64,000 bases of DNA from Aquila chrysaetos chrysaetos (taxonomy: Eukaryota > Chordata > Aves > Accipitriformes > Accipitridae): assembly GCF_900496995.4 (NCBI RefSeq), contig NC_044008.1, positions 1,774,453-1,838,452 of the forward strand. The letters are read 5' to 3'. Below the pieces are notes generated by a model. It searched no databases, had not been told where the DNA came from, and saw only the letters and a list, made by a program, of their open reading frames with translations. A program made the translations under genes and the position numbers. Positions 1-13,100 of this stretch are shown here, piece by piece (the stretch's first letter is position 1; every line of letters begins with the position of its first letter).

Positions 1-3000
1 GTAACTTCCCACCTGGTTTAGGTAAGGCTGGGTAGTGGAGTTGTGGATATTGCCTTTCTCTTTGCTTCTCAGCAAAGGGTTTTGAGAACTGTCCTTCAGC
101 TTAAAAATCACTGTCTTTGGATAACCTGGGGTGTGAAATGAAAACTAGACTCAGGAAAGCAGCCTGAGGTCCCAGGGATAGCTTTGTCTTATTTGATTAT
201 GCTTCTAAGTACTTAAGAGCAGTAAATCATGCTAATAACAAAACGAGCAGCCCTTTTCATGGGTCAGGGAGAATAAGGCAAGTGGGTATTGCATGACCTT
301 GGGCCCAGCATGTCTGGTTCCTCAACAGGCTAGGGCTAAAACAGACCTTCTGGTGTCTCTGGCAACCCTAACTGCTGAAATGGCTCCATGACTGCTGATT
401 TAGGGTGAAGCAGAGCCCCTTAAGTGCCATTCTCTAGCTATTAAGTGCCCTAATCCAGCTATTACCCTGCTGCTTCCAGAGAGGGAGATCTATTCTTGGG
501 CTTAAGTACCTGCGCTCTGCTGGGGGAGACTCCCCTCACAGCCCACCTGAGCACCATTTTAAAACCAGGAATAGCAGGCTTAGCGGCCCAGGAGAATGGA
601 CAGCACAGGGGGATGAGAAGCCATAGAAATGCACGGACTAAAACACCTGTGCAGGATTGTTCTTTCTTATCAGTCAAAGCTATCTGATTATCTTAATTGT
701 CATTGAAAAACCCTCAAATAGCTTCCTTTTCTCCTTGCATTTAGAAGAGGCAAATCATAGCTTTGCTACCTGCTCCGGGTCCATTTCTTAGTCTCAGATC
801 AAAGTTACAGCTTAAGATTCATGTTAGTGCTCTGGCAGGGATTATGTAGGAAAGCAAAGGTTTTCAACTGCACCTGAACATAAAATGTTTCCCAGCCATT
901 TCCCCAGGAAATCATGTCCTTGGCTCTGTCAGCTCCTTCCATTGTGTCTTCATTGAGACAAAGTGAATCTGACTCTTGGGAGCAATCCTCTGGAAGAGAA
1001 TGGATGATGAAACCAAACTAGATATACAGAGGCAGGTTGAAAACATCAGCCTTAACATAAGAGAGAAGCTCCAGACAGTTGTTGAAGATACTATAAAAGA
1101 GGTTCTGTATCAGGAATGAGGAAATGTGGATGAGCGGGGTGTTTCTGTGAGAAAGTAAATGGAGTAACTGCTAAAGGAAGGAAGTAATGGAGGCCAAAGA
1201 GGCTAAGTTGTAGGGAAGGAAATAACACAGCCATCCTAATGCATGAAAGTGTGTATTCCAAAACTATCATGCAAAGCCAGCTGAGATATATAAGTAAATA
1301 ACACATTTTTAGTTCTTTGTTGTTTTCTCATTTGCTGTTCGAGTTCTGTAGTTGCTCTTTACCGGCACAGAGACCAAAGATCAGTTTTAAAGAAAAACTA
1401 AGGTCTTTGTATAATTCCACAACACTGAGGCTGGAATTCATCTCACCTAACTTCATCTGGCTCAAACGTAGGCATCTAGTCTGAGCTGGTCATCCAGATT
1501 TCTTCTGTATTGAGTAGAAGGTGAGAGAGGGAGAGAGAGGGAGACATTGCACATGGACAGAGCATCCTGTTTGGAGATGAGGACACAGCCACAGGATGCC
1601 TCTTCCCAGACTTCTTAAGCTTCCTCTGTAATCTAGTTTAACATTAAAGCCTTAAGTCTGAGGTGGCCGTACTTATATTAAATGACTCTTTCACTTAGAC
1701 ATGAGAGACCGAAGACAGCTCTTGCCAAACCCTGCCCACGTTTCACTGTAGCCCCCCAGTGCTCTCCTGATACGGTGTTTGCTCACAGGGCTGATTCTCT
1801 CCCCTAAGACCACGCAGGCCCCCTGAAATGTGTTTGCAAGCCCCAGCGTGCTGTCCCCTCTGTTGACCACATCACACGCTTTTGTTACTCTCCCTGCCCG
1901 AGAGACTATATGCAAACAAGCAAGCAGACCCAGACATGAGTGAAACCCCAGACTTGGCACTGCTCCGAGCGGCCCCAGGTCTGTTTAGACTCTTATCTCC
2001 TCTTGCAGTCAAGAAATGGAGGAACATGATAGCGCGATGTGCTGCCAGTCCTGCAGGAGATGGAGGCATTAGGCTCTGTTTTGACTGTAACCCCTTAAGC
2101 AACAGGACCGGTTTTGTTGTTTTATTTTTTTACCCTGGATGTGTTTTACCATGTTATCTGCATATGGCTGGTAACAGGCAGCTGACCCAGCCAAGGCGAT
2201 GATGCAAAGGTGAAGGCAAACAGCAAAAATGGGGTGGGAATGGCTTGTCCTGTCAGCATCACTAAAGTTTCTCAGATTTTGACCCTACAGCCAGGCAGAA
2301 CTGAACCCACAGTCCATCAGTATGCTTTCTTGTTATGTTTAATACAGTGTCAGTGTGGAGTGCCCTGAAACCCATGTCCTCTTCCCGCTCCTACATGCTC
2401 TAGATGACTCCATTGTACAGCAAGGCTAAGGGATCATGGGAATTGGACCCAGTGGATAGGATTTGTTTTTCATTAAATCATTGGTGCGGGCTGCTGCACT
2501 CAAAACCACACGGTCATCAGCCCAAAGTTAAAAATCATCATCCTGGCACACTGAACATTACTGCCTGCCTTAGAGCTGTGACTTTCCAGCCCTCAACAGA
2601 CCTTCTTGATAGCTTAAAAATTAAGCTCATTTCTTGTGTATTGATTCGTTGTGGGGTATTCTAGCGTTCCAAGTTGCTTTTCAGTGTAAAATGCCATGTG
2701 GTTACAATTCAGCTCAGGGAGAGGATTGTTTGTTATGAGGACTGTTGTCTTATCTCAATTGAAGAGCGAATATCTGACCATAACCGCCATGTATCTTCTG
2801 CAGCTATTGAGATGTTTCTGAAACGCATCGCTGTTGAACAGCATAAAGTCTCTGTCCTGTACCGGGACAAAAGGGAGGGCTGAATTAGAAGACCCAGCTC
2901 CATATATCCATTTTACAATTACAGAAATAGGAGAACTGCCCTCCTGCACCAACCTTGAGTTGCTTGGGCCCACTTTTTGCCAAGGGGATAACCTGGAGAG

Positions 3001-4956
3001 ACCCCTGTCTCTAGCAGAAGCACATAGAATATAAGAAGAATCACCTGCACTCCAGCACTCCAGTGGTCACCAGGTTTAGTGATTTCCATGAGCTGGACTG
3101 TTGTGTTTAATAGGCATTATAGTGTCTCTCTTGTGGAGTTGTCTAGATCATGTTTGAACCAGCCTATATTTATCTGTGACAGCTGCTCTTCAGAGGATGC
3201 CACATAAGGGCTTAGGTACTGCGTCTGCTCCAGCCTAAGTAATATTTTATCTTGAAGGACTGTCCATTACACCATCTGTTATGCTGGTGAAACAACCTCC
3301 CATGGCTGGCAGATCAGTGAGGTTTGATCCTGGGACCTCCAGATGTCAGTATAGATGTCACTTGAGCTAAAGAAAAAATGCCCCAAGGACTGCTCTGCCA
3401 GTCCCTTTGTTTTTGAAGGATCTAATCCCAGGGCAATTTTTTTTCATTTTTTTGTGGTATTTTTCTTCTTATGCAGACTCGATGGCAACAGCAACTTTAA
3501 TGAGGAGTAATGTGAAAATATAACCCACCCCTCGTTCGGTCATGCTGGGGAAGGACTATGCTCTGAAACATGCAGTCTTTCATCCACAGAAAAGACCTGT
3601 AAAATGAAAGTTCAGGGCTTGGTATGTGTCAGCCCTGTAGCTGCCTGGGACTGGACAAATTGCCCCTGCACTGAATGCTCTGTCCTAAAAGGTGACAAAT
3701 TAGTATCAACTGTGACATTTAAGATGATGCTGCTTCCAAGTGAAACAGCAGTAATAGCTTCGCAGAGCTGGGATGTTAATTCACTGGTGTAGCCAGCATG
3801 TTTGCTAGCAGAGGAGACTACGCTGCCTTCACTTACCAGGTTGGGAACGTTGGCATGCTCTTTCTCATGCTGTAACGAAAATCTTTTTATGCTCGCCACG
3901 TCCAGGGATAAAATGAAAACAAGGCAATTCATTAGCAAACATGGTAAGGAAAGCCTGTATCCTGCTAAATACAGCAGCACCGATCTCTGCAGCTGCTTTA
4001 GATGATAGAGCAGACTGAGATGATAAAACATTAGGTCATGGTTCCATCATAAGCAACTTTCTTTCCAAAGTTGGACTTTTCTTCATATTTTAGTAACACA
4101 ATCATGAAAGAGATATTAATTTCATCATAGCTTCCTGACTTCTCCTGCTTATAACACTGTCTCCTTACCTCTGCACAGGATTTTTCACCATCGAGGACAT
4201 TATAAAGTATGGTAATGCAGAAGTATTTATACGTAACCATGGTTCTTTCATGGGCCACAGAGGTGCGGCTGATTTTGAGCCAGAAAATTTAATAGTACAG
4301 ACAGTAATTTTGGGCAAGACACAAAGAGCAAAGTGGCCGTTTCTGGAATGTCCTGCTCAACTACTTAAATGGAAACAGGCCCAACTTCTGTCATTATTAC
4401 TTTTTCCTGAAGAATTCCCAGAGAATAAGTTAAGGTAAAGATAGTTGTTTTCCAAGGAAAATAGGCTGGAGTCATGGATGAATTAATTCTGTGTCTTTCT
4501 CCCTAGAATTGCAAAGTGCGTGAGAAGAAAACAATCTGAAAGATGTCATGAATGTCACAGAGTTAGTTCAAGTATCTGTTTTCCCATACTTTGTTTTTAG
4601 TATTTTTGGCTGTCCTAGACTTCTCCAGTCCAGAGAACATTACATTTGTAAATTGTGAAAAATGATTGGCAGTGCTGCAAAATAAACAGTACGGCTAAGA
4701 ATCTCAAACGCCATTTTATATAACTACTTGAGTGATTGAGAAACTTCGTTCCCACCAAGAGCCACAGTATGCTTTACATTTGTTTTGCTAAATGGGAGAT
4801 GTTCGCTGCATTCAAAAACCCAGTGGCTTTTAAGAATTTAAGCCCTTAGGCTGTTTAGAAGTTTATGAAACCTCACTAAACAGCACACACCTTCAAACAT
4901 TTGATCTGTGCGAGGAATGTGGAACTAGCATTTCACTAAACTCTTTTTCTTCCAAG
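1..4956. other. Non-coding sequence, no gene recognised
   Basis: All open frames here are short, lack domain character and show no linked splice pattern. A short GA-rich run lies near 1520-1545. A strong acceptor-like site (long T-rich tract ending in CAG at about 3475) is followed by only a ten-codon open frame, so it is not called. By synteny this could be part of IL2RA or the IL2RA-IL15RA interval, but no sushi-domain exon (four cysteines plus a tryptophan) was seen on either strand. Confidence 0.5.
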
Positions 4957-5058
4957 TTGCAGCTGTTCTGCAGCTCGGCACAAGTTCAAGGCAAGATCCA
5001 GCTGAGAAAGCCAGGGATGCGTTACCTTTCTGGTCACAGGGGAGCATCACAGCTGCAG
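4957..5058 (+). other. Candidate 102-bp internal exon, unidentified
   Basis: The segment sits between a good acceptor (CTCTTTTTCTTCCAAG) and a good donor (CTGCAG then GTAAGCC). It is 102 bp, a multiple of three. In the phase 1-1 frame, the phase used by IL2RA/IL15RA ectodomain exons, it stays open and reads a Gln/Ser/Ala-rich stretch. One other frame is also open. There is no recognisable domain. It could be a linker exon of IL2RA, expected on this strand upstream of IL15RA, or a chance arrangement. Confidence 0.2.
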
Positions 5059-7815
5059 GTAAGCCGTGCCAGAGGCACTGCTGCTGCGTACGTGGGGCCA
5101 CCAGCATTCAGTTCCTCGCCTGTTGCTGTGACATCTGTACATTCAGTGCCAGGACGTCCGCTCACAACATTAAGTAAAATTGGCAAGGACAGAGTGTTAT
5201 TACTAATGTGACACTGAAGTGTATGTAAGTGCAGGCAGAGGTCAAAAGATGTGGATGGCTGCTAATTGTGCTGCCTTTGACAGCAGGGTAGAATTAATCT
5301 TCCCGAATGCTGGGTGTCTCAGAGTTAGGCCTCCTGTTTGGGCTTCATTTTCAATGGAAAGAAGAATGTCGTTGCAGAGGGTAATTTATCTGAGACAACT
5401 GTTTTGGGAAAGGTTCACTCGGAAAATCCCAGATTGTTTGCTGACTGGGTCTGAGATGTCTGCAAAGGGCTTAAAGGCTGCTGTGCACGCCCAGCTCTGA
5501 AAAATTCAGGTAACAAAGTACCCTGTGGCAGAAAGTAAAAAATGATCTGTAACAGGACCAGGGAAAAAAAGTGTTTATGTATGCATGCTAAATAAAAGAT
5601 AAGTGTTGTGCAGAATCTTGAGTTGAATTACATGCAGCTGCAGCAAAGGAAGAAATCAGTCTGAGAAATACTCCCATTTAATAGCTTTTATTTAAAATAA
5701 ATTCGCAGTATTTCAAATCCTAGCCAAAATGTTCTCAGTATTTTATTATTTTTTTTATTTTCCTTATGCTGTGATTCAGCAATTAGTAACACTGGAGCTG
5801 TTCACTGCTCCATTATCAGCAATACAAATATAATTTGAATTAAGTGTAAACTAGTATTTCTTTTGCTAACGCTGGTATTTTGCTCTTATTCCCTTTTCTG
5901 GCTGGGGAGCGCAAACTATACCTGATCTGGCATAGGACCAGCTCTACATAAGGAATCCATCATCATTTTTTGAACCAACTTCAATCAACAGATGGAATTT
6001 ATATTGAGTCAGTGCTTTGCGACATATAGTTGTAGTAGGGTTTCATTGAGTTCAAAAGTTTTGAAGCTAGATTTACTTATCATTAAACTGTGGCCAGAGA
6101 AACTGTATGTTTCTTTGTCTGTGAAAGCATATTAGAGCTGCTCAGAACAAATTATTGAAACTTAAGATACAGGTGACCCTGCAAGGTTACTCTGGGTAGT
6201 ATTTTCTGTGTTGGCCTTAAAAACCCCAAATTCTGCTGTGTGCATCAGCAAATTATTACCCCGATGGGCAAGAAGGCAATATAACATTGCCTCAGCATCC
6301 TCTTGCCCTGTTACAGCACATAAAGGAACAGCAGTTATATATAAGCGCTTCCACAAAGCAACTTCTGGCTTGGTGTTTTTGCAGAGTTTTTTGCACAGAT
6401 TGTGATGGCAGAACTGTGGGATTTTACTAGTTAACATCAACCACCTAAGGATGAATATGGCTGTGCTAACAGCCTTTGGTTTTATTCATACTGTCCAACC
6501 CATTCTCACCTATATGCTGTCTGGCCTTGTGAATATTCAAAGTGGACGTGAGAGGGTCGGCTATGAGCGCAGTGAACTTACAAAAAGGAAAGCTTCAGCC
6601 ATAGGAAGACATGACCGCAACCTCTATATACCTTCTGGCTATTTTACGGGGCGGGACGGGCCCTGTTCTCTGTACTAACTTCAAATCCGGAGCAGAGACA
6701 CTTTGGGGAACTGTATTTAGGCACCTCTCTACATCTTTAGACACTTCAGTGCTTTAGAAACCTGTCCCTAGAGACCTCGTGTCCTGGGAATTTAGCATTC
6801 ATTGTTAATATGATCAACTATTACTCCCTGAAGCTCATTGAAAATACCACTAGAAAAGCCACCTCCCTTGTCCTCCAGCATGCTCAAGTCAAGCTCCCCT
6901 TCCACCACCTTCACTGTCTTCCTACATGCTCTTACATCAAAAATACATCTCACCCCCACTGCATTTGTCTTTTGTAATGCTGCATATTTTCCATCAGTCC
7001 TCTCAGCTTTATTTTCCCATTTATAAGTGTCTCATCAGTTGCTCTGATGCCTTATTCATGTGGTCTCTGTGTGCTGTAAGACACTTGCCAAGCTCACCTG
7101 CTAGGCTGTCTGCTAACATGAGTTTTCTTGATTTGTTCTTAAAAATAAATAAATGCAATTTTGCTGGTCCTCTTTTCCAAAGATCTATTTAGTTTTTATA
7201 CCACCCATCTGGCTATCTAGAAACCATCTAGCAGGCAACAGTTATTTTACCAGTAAAGCTAAGTTTGCTGTCAAAACCTTCCGGCACAGCAAAATGCTCC
7301 TGGTGAGCTTGATTTACAGAATAAAACACATCCTTTCCCCTCAAATACTGAATTAAAAATGCGGCTTAAGTTGTCAGTAGGCTTGCTGTTTGTGGATTCC
7401 TGCTTTCTAGAGTGCAGCTCCTTGGTACAAAATAAAAAAGGGAGTTTCTGGACCCCTCCAGGAGGTTTCAGATGGAAGACCAAGACGTGTTCTTTTTGTG
7501 TCCTTTCCAGCAGAGCAGTGGAAAGGGTCGTTTCTAGGAGAGCGGTATGATGGTGTCGTGGAAGTGGTGTCAAGAGGAGCCTGCTGGGAGGCAGCCAGAC
7601 GAGCCAAGCGTAATGTGCTACAGCTGCTCTGGCTTCGCTAACACAGCAGGACCAAAGAGCTTAATTTCGTAATCCAATGAATGAATTAGCAGAGTGGAGG
7701 AATAACAACCATGAATCTGTTTGAAAGCCCCAGTGGTATCTGGTTTGCCGTCAGCTGGGCAACTAAGACTGTCAGAGCTGCATCATGGTGGCAGGCATCT
7801 CTTTATCTGGTTTGG
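5059..7815. other. Non-coding sequence, nothing recognised
   Basis: AT-rich around 5640-5860 and pyrimidine-biased around 6840-7110. There are no long open frames, no identifiable repeat family and no RNA gene that I can recognise. Confidence 0.5.
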
Positions 7816-8969
7816 CGTGATGGGTTGACCCTGGCTGGTTGCCAGGTGCCCACCAAAGCCGTTCTATCACTCCCCCTCCTCAACTGGACAGGGGAGAGAA
7901 AATATAACAAAGAGCTTGTGGGTCGAGATAAGGACAGGAGAGAGATCACTCACCAATTACCGTCACGGGCAAAACAGACTCAACTTGGGGAAAAATTAAC
8001 TCACTTTACTACAAATCAACCAGAGCAGAGTAATGAGAAATAAAACCAAATCTCAGAACACCTTCCCTCCACCCCTCCCTTCTTCCCGGGCACAACTTCA
8101 CTCCCGGATTCTCTACCAACCCCCCAGCGGCACAGGGGGACGGGGAATGGGGTTTACGGTCAGTTCATCACACGTTATTTTCTGCCACTTCATCCTCCTC
8201 AGGGGGAGGACTCATCACACTCTTCCCCTGCTCCAGCGTGGGGTCCCACCCATGGGAGACAGTCCTCCACGAACTTCTCCAATGTGGGCCCTTCCCACGG
8301 GCTGCAGTTCTTCACGAACTGCTCCACCATGGGTCCTTTCCGCGGCGTGCAGTCCTTCAGGAGCACACTGCTCCAGCGTGGGTCCCCCACGGGGTCACAA
8401 GTCCTGCCAGCAAACCTGCTCCAACGTGGGCTCCTCTCTCCACAGATCCGCAGGTCCTGCCAGGAGCCTGCTCCAGCGCAGGGTTCCCACGGGGTCACAG
8501 CCTCCTTCGGGAACCCACCTGCTCCGGCGTGGGGTCCTCTCTCCCCGGGCTGCAGGTGGAGATCTGCTCCCCCGTGGACCTCCCTGGGCTGCAGGGGGAC
8601 AGCCTGCCTCACCGTGGTCTTCCTCACCACGGGCTGCAGGGGAATCTCTGCTCCGGCGCCTGGAGCATCTCCTCCCCTCCTTCTGCACCGACCTGGGGGT
8701 CTGCAGGGTTGTTTCTCTTACATGTTCTCACTCCTCTCTCCAGCTGCCGTTTCTGTCTGTCCCAACTTTTTTTCCTTCTTAAAAATGTTATCACAGAGGT
8801 GTTACCACTATCACTGATGGGCTCGGCCTTGGCCGGTGGCGGGTCCGTCTTAGAGCCGGCTGGCCTTGGCTCTGTCGGACATAGGGGAAGCTTCCAGCAG
8901 CTTCTTACAGAAGCCACCCCTGTAACACCCCCCCACGCTACCAAAACCTTGCCACACAAAGCCAATACA
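7816..8969 (-). mobile_element. Solo ERV LTR (about 1.15 kb) with internal tandem repeats
   Basis: Read on the minus strand, the element starts TGTATTGGCTTTGTGTGGC and ends in the conserved CCAGCCAGGGTCAACCC edge. Both flanks carry the 5-bp direct repeat TTTGG (7811-7815 and 8970-8974), as expected for a retroviral target-site duplication. The outer terminal CA has decayed to CG. The centre, about 8228-8690, is a degenerate tandem array built from CTCCAGCGTGGG and GGGCTGCAG words, which creates long spurious open frames of 143-266 codons on both strands. No gag, pol or env sequence is attached, so it is a solo LTR. The family is assigned from pattern memory only. Confidence 0.75.
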
Positions 8970-9593
8970 TTTGGTATCCCAGGAAATGTCCAATGGAGCG
9001 TCCTCAAAGTGTCCCATCTGCTATCAGGTCCCTGGTAGTGGCCATAAGGAAGAAGATGAGCCCCGTAAAAGGTCATTGTGGATAATCTGGTCCAAGAGCA
9101 GCCCTCATTTTGGTCTCTGGAAAATTAGAGACTGGTTTAAACCTTTAGAGTAGGTCTACTGTTTTGGATGAAATGTTCCTCTTCAATTCTATCCACAGGC
9201 AATACGGTAAAGTGACCAGCTGGTTTTGTGGGTAGATTTTTGTCTGTAAGGATTTCTGCTGTCTAACAGTGTGTTGTGTTATGTGGCTTTCCCTTTCAGT
9301 GCTTCTGGGTTCGCTACTTTCTCCTTTCAGTTTGGCTTGCCATGAGACTTCTCTGTTCCTGAGAAAGATACGCTTTCTCACAGTCCTCTGCAATGTCTTA
9401 AAAGAGTTTTTCCATATCTGTGAGCATGCAGAATTGCTATTCTCTACATTTCCTTGAGTTGACATCGTCTGCAAAATGGGATGACTAGTACTGTCCTCTA
9501 GTTCACAAGGAACAGGCTTGTTTTTCAACTGCATAATTAATGCAGAGGGATTACACTTAATATTTCTGATTCTACTTTTCCGTACAATCCAGC
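8970..9593. other. Short unique spacer between two LTRs
   Basis: About 620 bp separating two independent solo LTRs. Each LTR has its own target-site duplication, so this is host sequence and not the internal part of a provirus. The minus-strand open frame of 161 codons (9145-9630) runs into the neighbouring LTR and has no domain features. Confidence 0.5.
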
Positions 9594-10180
9594 TGTCGTG
9601 GTTTAACCCCAGCCAGCAACTAAGCACCACACAGCTGCTCGCTCACTTCTCCCCCACCCAGTGGGATGGGGGAGAGAACCGGAAGGAAAAAGGTAAAACT
9701 CGTGGGTTGAGATAAGAACAGTTTAATAGAACAGAAAGGAAGACACTAATAATGATAATAATAACAATAACAAAATGAAAAGAATAGTAAAAGGATTGGA
9801 ATATACAAAACAAGTGATGCACAATGCAATCGCGCACCACTCGCTGACCGATGCCCAGTTAGTTCCCGAGCAGTGATCCCTCCCCACCCAACTCCCCCAG
9901 TTTATATACTGGCCATGACGTCACATGGTATGGAATATCCCTTTGGCCAGTTTGGGTCAGCTGTCCTGGCTGTGTCCCCTCCCAACTCCTTGTGCCCTTC
10001 CAGCCTTCTTGCTGGCTGGGCAGGAGAAGCTGAAAAATCCTTGACTTAGGCTAAACACTACTCAGCAACAACTGAAAACATCAGTGTGTCATCCACATTC
10101 TTCTCATACTAAATCCAAAACATAACACTATACCAGCTACTAGAAAGAAAATTAACTCTATCCGAGCCGAAACCAGGACA
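9594..10180 (-). mobile_element. Solo ERV LTR, 587 bp, with intact target-site duplication
   Basis: The plus-strand edges are TGTCGTGGTTTAACCCC and AACCAGGACA, giving TG...CA termini. The flanks are perfect 5-bp direct repeats CCAGC (9589-9593 and 10181-10185). On the minus strand the promoter elements are in sense order: a CRE palindrome TGACGTCA near 9917, then a TATA-like AGTATATAAAC near 9900, then an ATT-rich U3/R-like tract (about 9745-9790) and an ATTAAA polyadenylation-like word. The internal virus is absent. It resembles an LTR type common in many bird genomes. Confidence 0.85.
9903..9925 (-). promoter_or_regulatory. CRE plus TATA-like core inside the solo LTR
   Basis: A full CRE palindrome TGACGTCA lies just upstream, in minus-strand sense, of a TATATAAAC-like box at about 9898-9906. 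This is the expected U3 promoter of the LTR. It points away from IL15RA. Activity is not demonstrated. Confidence 0.4.
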
Positions 10181-10185
10181 CCAGC

Positions 10186-13100
10186 AAAGACAAATTCAGA
10201 ACATTTGCATTCTTTCAGTCAAAAAAGTTTGAATTACTATTCAAGTATGAGTAATTTGTTCAAATCCCCCGATACCATCTAATTGTGTACAGTCTTCCGT
10301 AGGCAAAAATTCACGTGGTGTCTGCTTGGACCACAGTGTTGCAATAGAAGTTGTTTGTATTACTCTTCTGAGCAGCATAAACACGAACAACAAGCAGGGC
10401 TCCTTGGTGTCTGAAACAAGGGTGGGTAGCAGACGTCTTTATTTCCCCACTGTCATCGTGGGATGCGCTGCTGGCTGAAGCTAAGAGGTGTTGTTACCCT
10501 ATATTTTGGGAGGGAGGGAAAGAAGAAAGTGCTTGCAATCTACCTAGGTGTTTATATAGTCTTAATATTTGAGAGAAAGCAGATTTAGGATCTTCCATGG
10601 ACTGAGACCACATGACATAATGTGTATGCTTTCCTGTTTACAGGGAAACATTAAATATACTGGGTCACACTGTGTCTTGATTCTCATCCTAAAATCCCAC
10701 TCCTACAAAGTGTGGTAATATTGGTACTTTTCCAGAGACTACTGTAGCTCCAGCAGCAAAATCCCTTTTTATTAGACTGCCGCTGGTGTTAATCCATTGA
10801 ATGCTTAAATGTATCTCTTAAAACGTAAGCTACTCCGTTTTGTGAAAGATACGGGCAACCTTCCTTCTGCAAGGTGGTAGGTTGCAGTTACCATCAGCTC
10901 CTGTGGTTCTCCCCATGAGTGAAGGAGAAATTGAGGACTCTCTTCCCTATCAATTACATCCAATGGTTTAAGAAAAGTGTTCAAAGGGGCAGTTGCAAGC
11001 CAGCCCAAGCTTTGTAGACCTAAATCAGCTGAATACCAGGCAGCTGGCAGCACAGAGCAGAGGGCTTCTTTCCATATTTCCAAGCAAGTTTCTGAAATGG
11101 AGGCTGCAAATGGTCAAATACCTCTTCCTCTTTGTCTCCTTACAAAATGTCCTGTTATCCACAAGAAGCGAGAGAGGTAGTTGGTATTTTTTGCAAAAAT
11201 ACATCTTGTCTTCCTACTCACATGAAAGCTCTACTAGTTAAAACATGAAATAATTTGCAATCTTTGCAGATATTTTCTAATCCTGACCAGGACCTCTAAT
11301 GGAGACCAGCTACATCATATCCAGAAAGTGCAAATTTTTCCTGCAGACTCCAAAGGAATTGAAGGCAACTGGGTCAAGTGGGATTATCTATACTGCCGGT
11401 GTGTAGAGCTGAGTGAGATGTGTCTTCCTGCACTAGCAGACTTTCAAAGTCATTGACTGCTTGAGCTATTAACAGGCAAGGCACGGTGTTTGGCGAGTAT
11501 TGGCACCTACTCAAATTTCTTCAGCAACCAATTCCCCACATGAGAGCCTGCGGGTAAAGGAGGAAATCTGCATGTAACACTGGTGTAGAGCAACTCTCAG
11601 AGCTGAAGGGATGTGGTTTTAACCCTCAATTCAGGTAGTGTAGGAAAAGTACTTGAAAAGTTATAGATATCAACAAACAAAGACGAGGTACTCCAAAATG
11701 TAATATTGTAGGGTTTTTTTGTGTCTGGTAAAACACCATGATATATGTGCATGAGCATTCATGTTTTGAAAACAACCCCATGTCTTTGCATCTTACTGAA
11801 AGCTGAAAAAATTTAAGAATATGGGTAGTTTGCAAGCCTGAGTTCTTCACCATGATAAATAACTTGGTCCTACCATATAAACTGTTCCAATATATTTTTT
11901 CTAGAATGATTACTCCATGGCTCAGATTTTAATCTATCTTGCCTACTTACACTATAATCGCATCTGTGTGGAATTAACTGCAGAAGAAATGCCCGCTCTT
12001 TTAAAAATTTTATTAATTTATAATGAATGTTAGCATATTCTTTTTTATCCATCGATTGTAAATGGCCTTTGGCTTCAAACAGGACATCTCATTCCAGAAA
12101 GTCCAGATTCATGAAAAATTAGTCCAGCCTGGGGCTTTTCCCAAACTACCGTTCTTTTCTGCTACTGTTTTCAGAAATCCATGTCATTCCTTGTCCGAAA
12201 CCTAGTGCTTTGCACCAGTTCATCGCTTCATGTTGGAATTTAATACATTAATATGACCTTGCTACTTTAAGCTACTTTCGGTCCTAACTCTGAATAATTC
12301 ATTACTGGGGGTGGTGAGGGTCTTAATTTCATCCTCTTTGGCTAACTCTAGTGGCAGGAGTCCTCAGCTGTCATGCAGGTGTTAAAGTTCCACAGATGTG
12401 TTTGAGATGCTGTGCAAGCCCTTCCCTCGTTCTGTTCACTGTCTCCCCAACTCTCTCGAGCTCCCCTGCTCTTGGATCCTTTGCCCCATCCCAAAATCCC
12501 AGCAGCGGCCGCAGGGAGACTTTTCTCCTGCAGGAAGGACACACTTCTCAGTTGCATGTTTTCCTGTGCTTTATGCAAAGAGAGGGGTTTTTTTATACCT
12601 TGGCAATACTAAAAGGATCAAGAAGAAAAGGGGGAAGCTGTAAACAAGATATACAGAGACACAAACCCAGCAGGCAAACATAATGACACCAAAGATGAGA
12701 GAGAAACATCGTCACTGATGCTAATTGATGGGCTGTCAAGATACTGCAGGTGACCTGGGACTTTGTGACTGATGTGGAGGCGAACGCTCAGGTCCTGGAT
12801 ATTGGGGGGGGGGTTGGTGAAACTGCAAACTGGTGAAGGAGTATGCAGGGGAAGAGGATCGGGGAGGAAAAAAGGAGGAATAGCCAGAAAAGGGTACACA
12901 AAGGGCCATCTGGGTGTAAACCAGGGCTGGTCAGTATGCTTGTCTGACCCAACCCTGCGCCTGGTCACGGCAGTCTGTCTGTCTTCTTATCAAACCCTTT
13001 CTTAACTACACTCTCTGCGTAATCTCACATCTCGGGGATGAAACGTGTCTAACCAGGAACAAGTTTGCCCTTTCAGAAGAAATTCCTTGCTTTAACCCCT

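Noticed and set aside
3440-3520. Strong acceptor-like site followed by a ten-codon frame with a DGNSN word
   Set aside because: An acceptor alone is weak evidence; no partner exon, no conserved motif and the frame is too short.
8033-9038. Open frames of 249-266 codons on plus and 97-150 on minus
   Set aside because: They lie within the tandem-repeat part of a solo LTR and are open on both strands because of composition.
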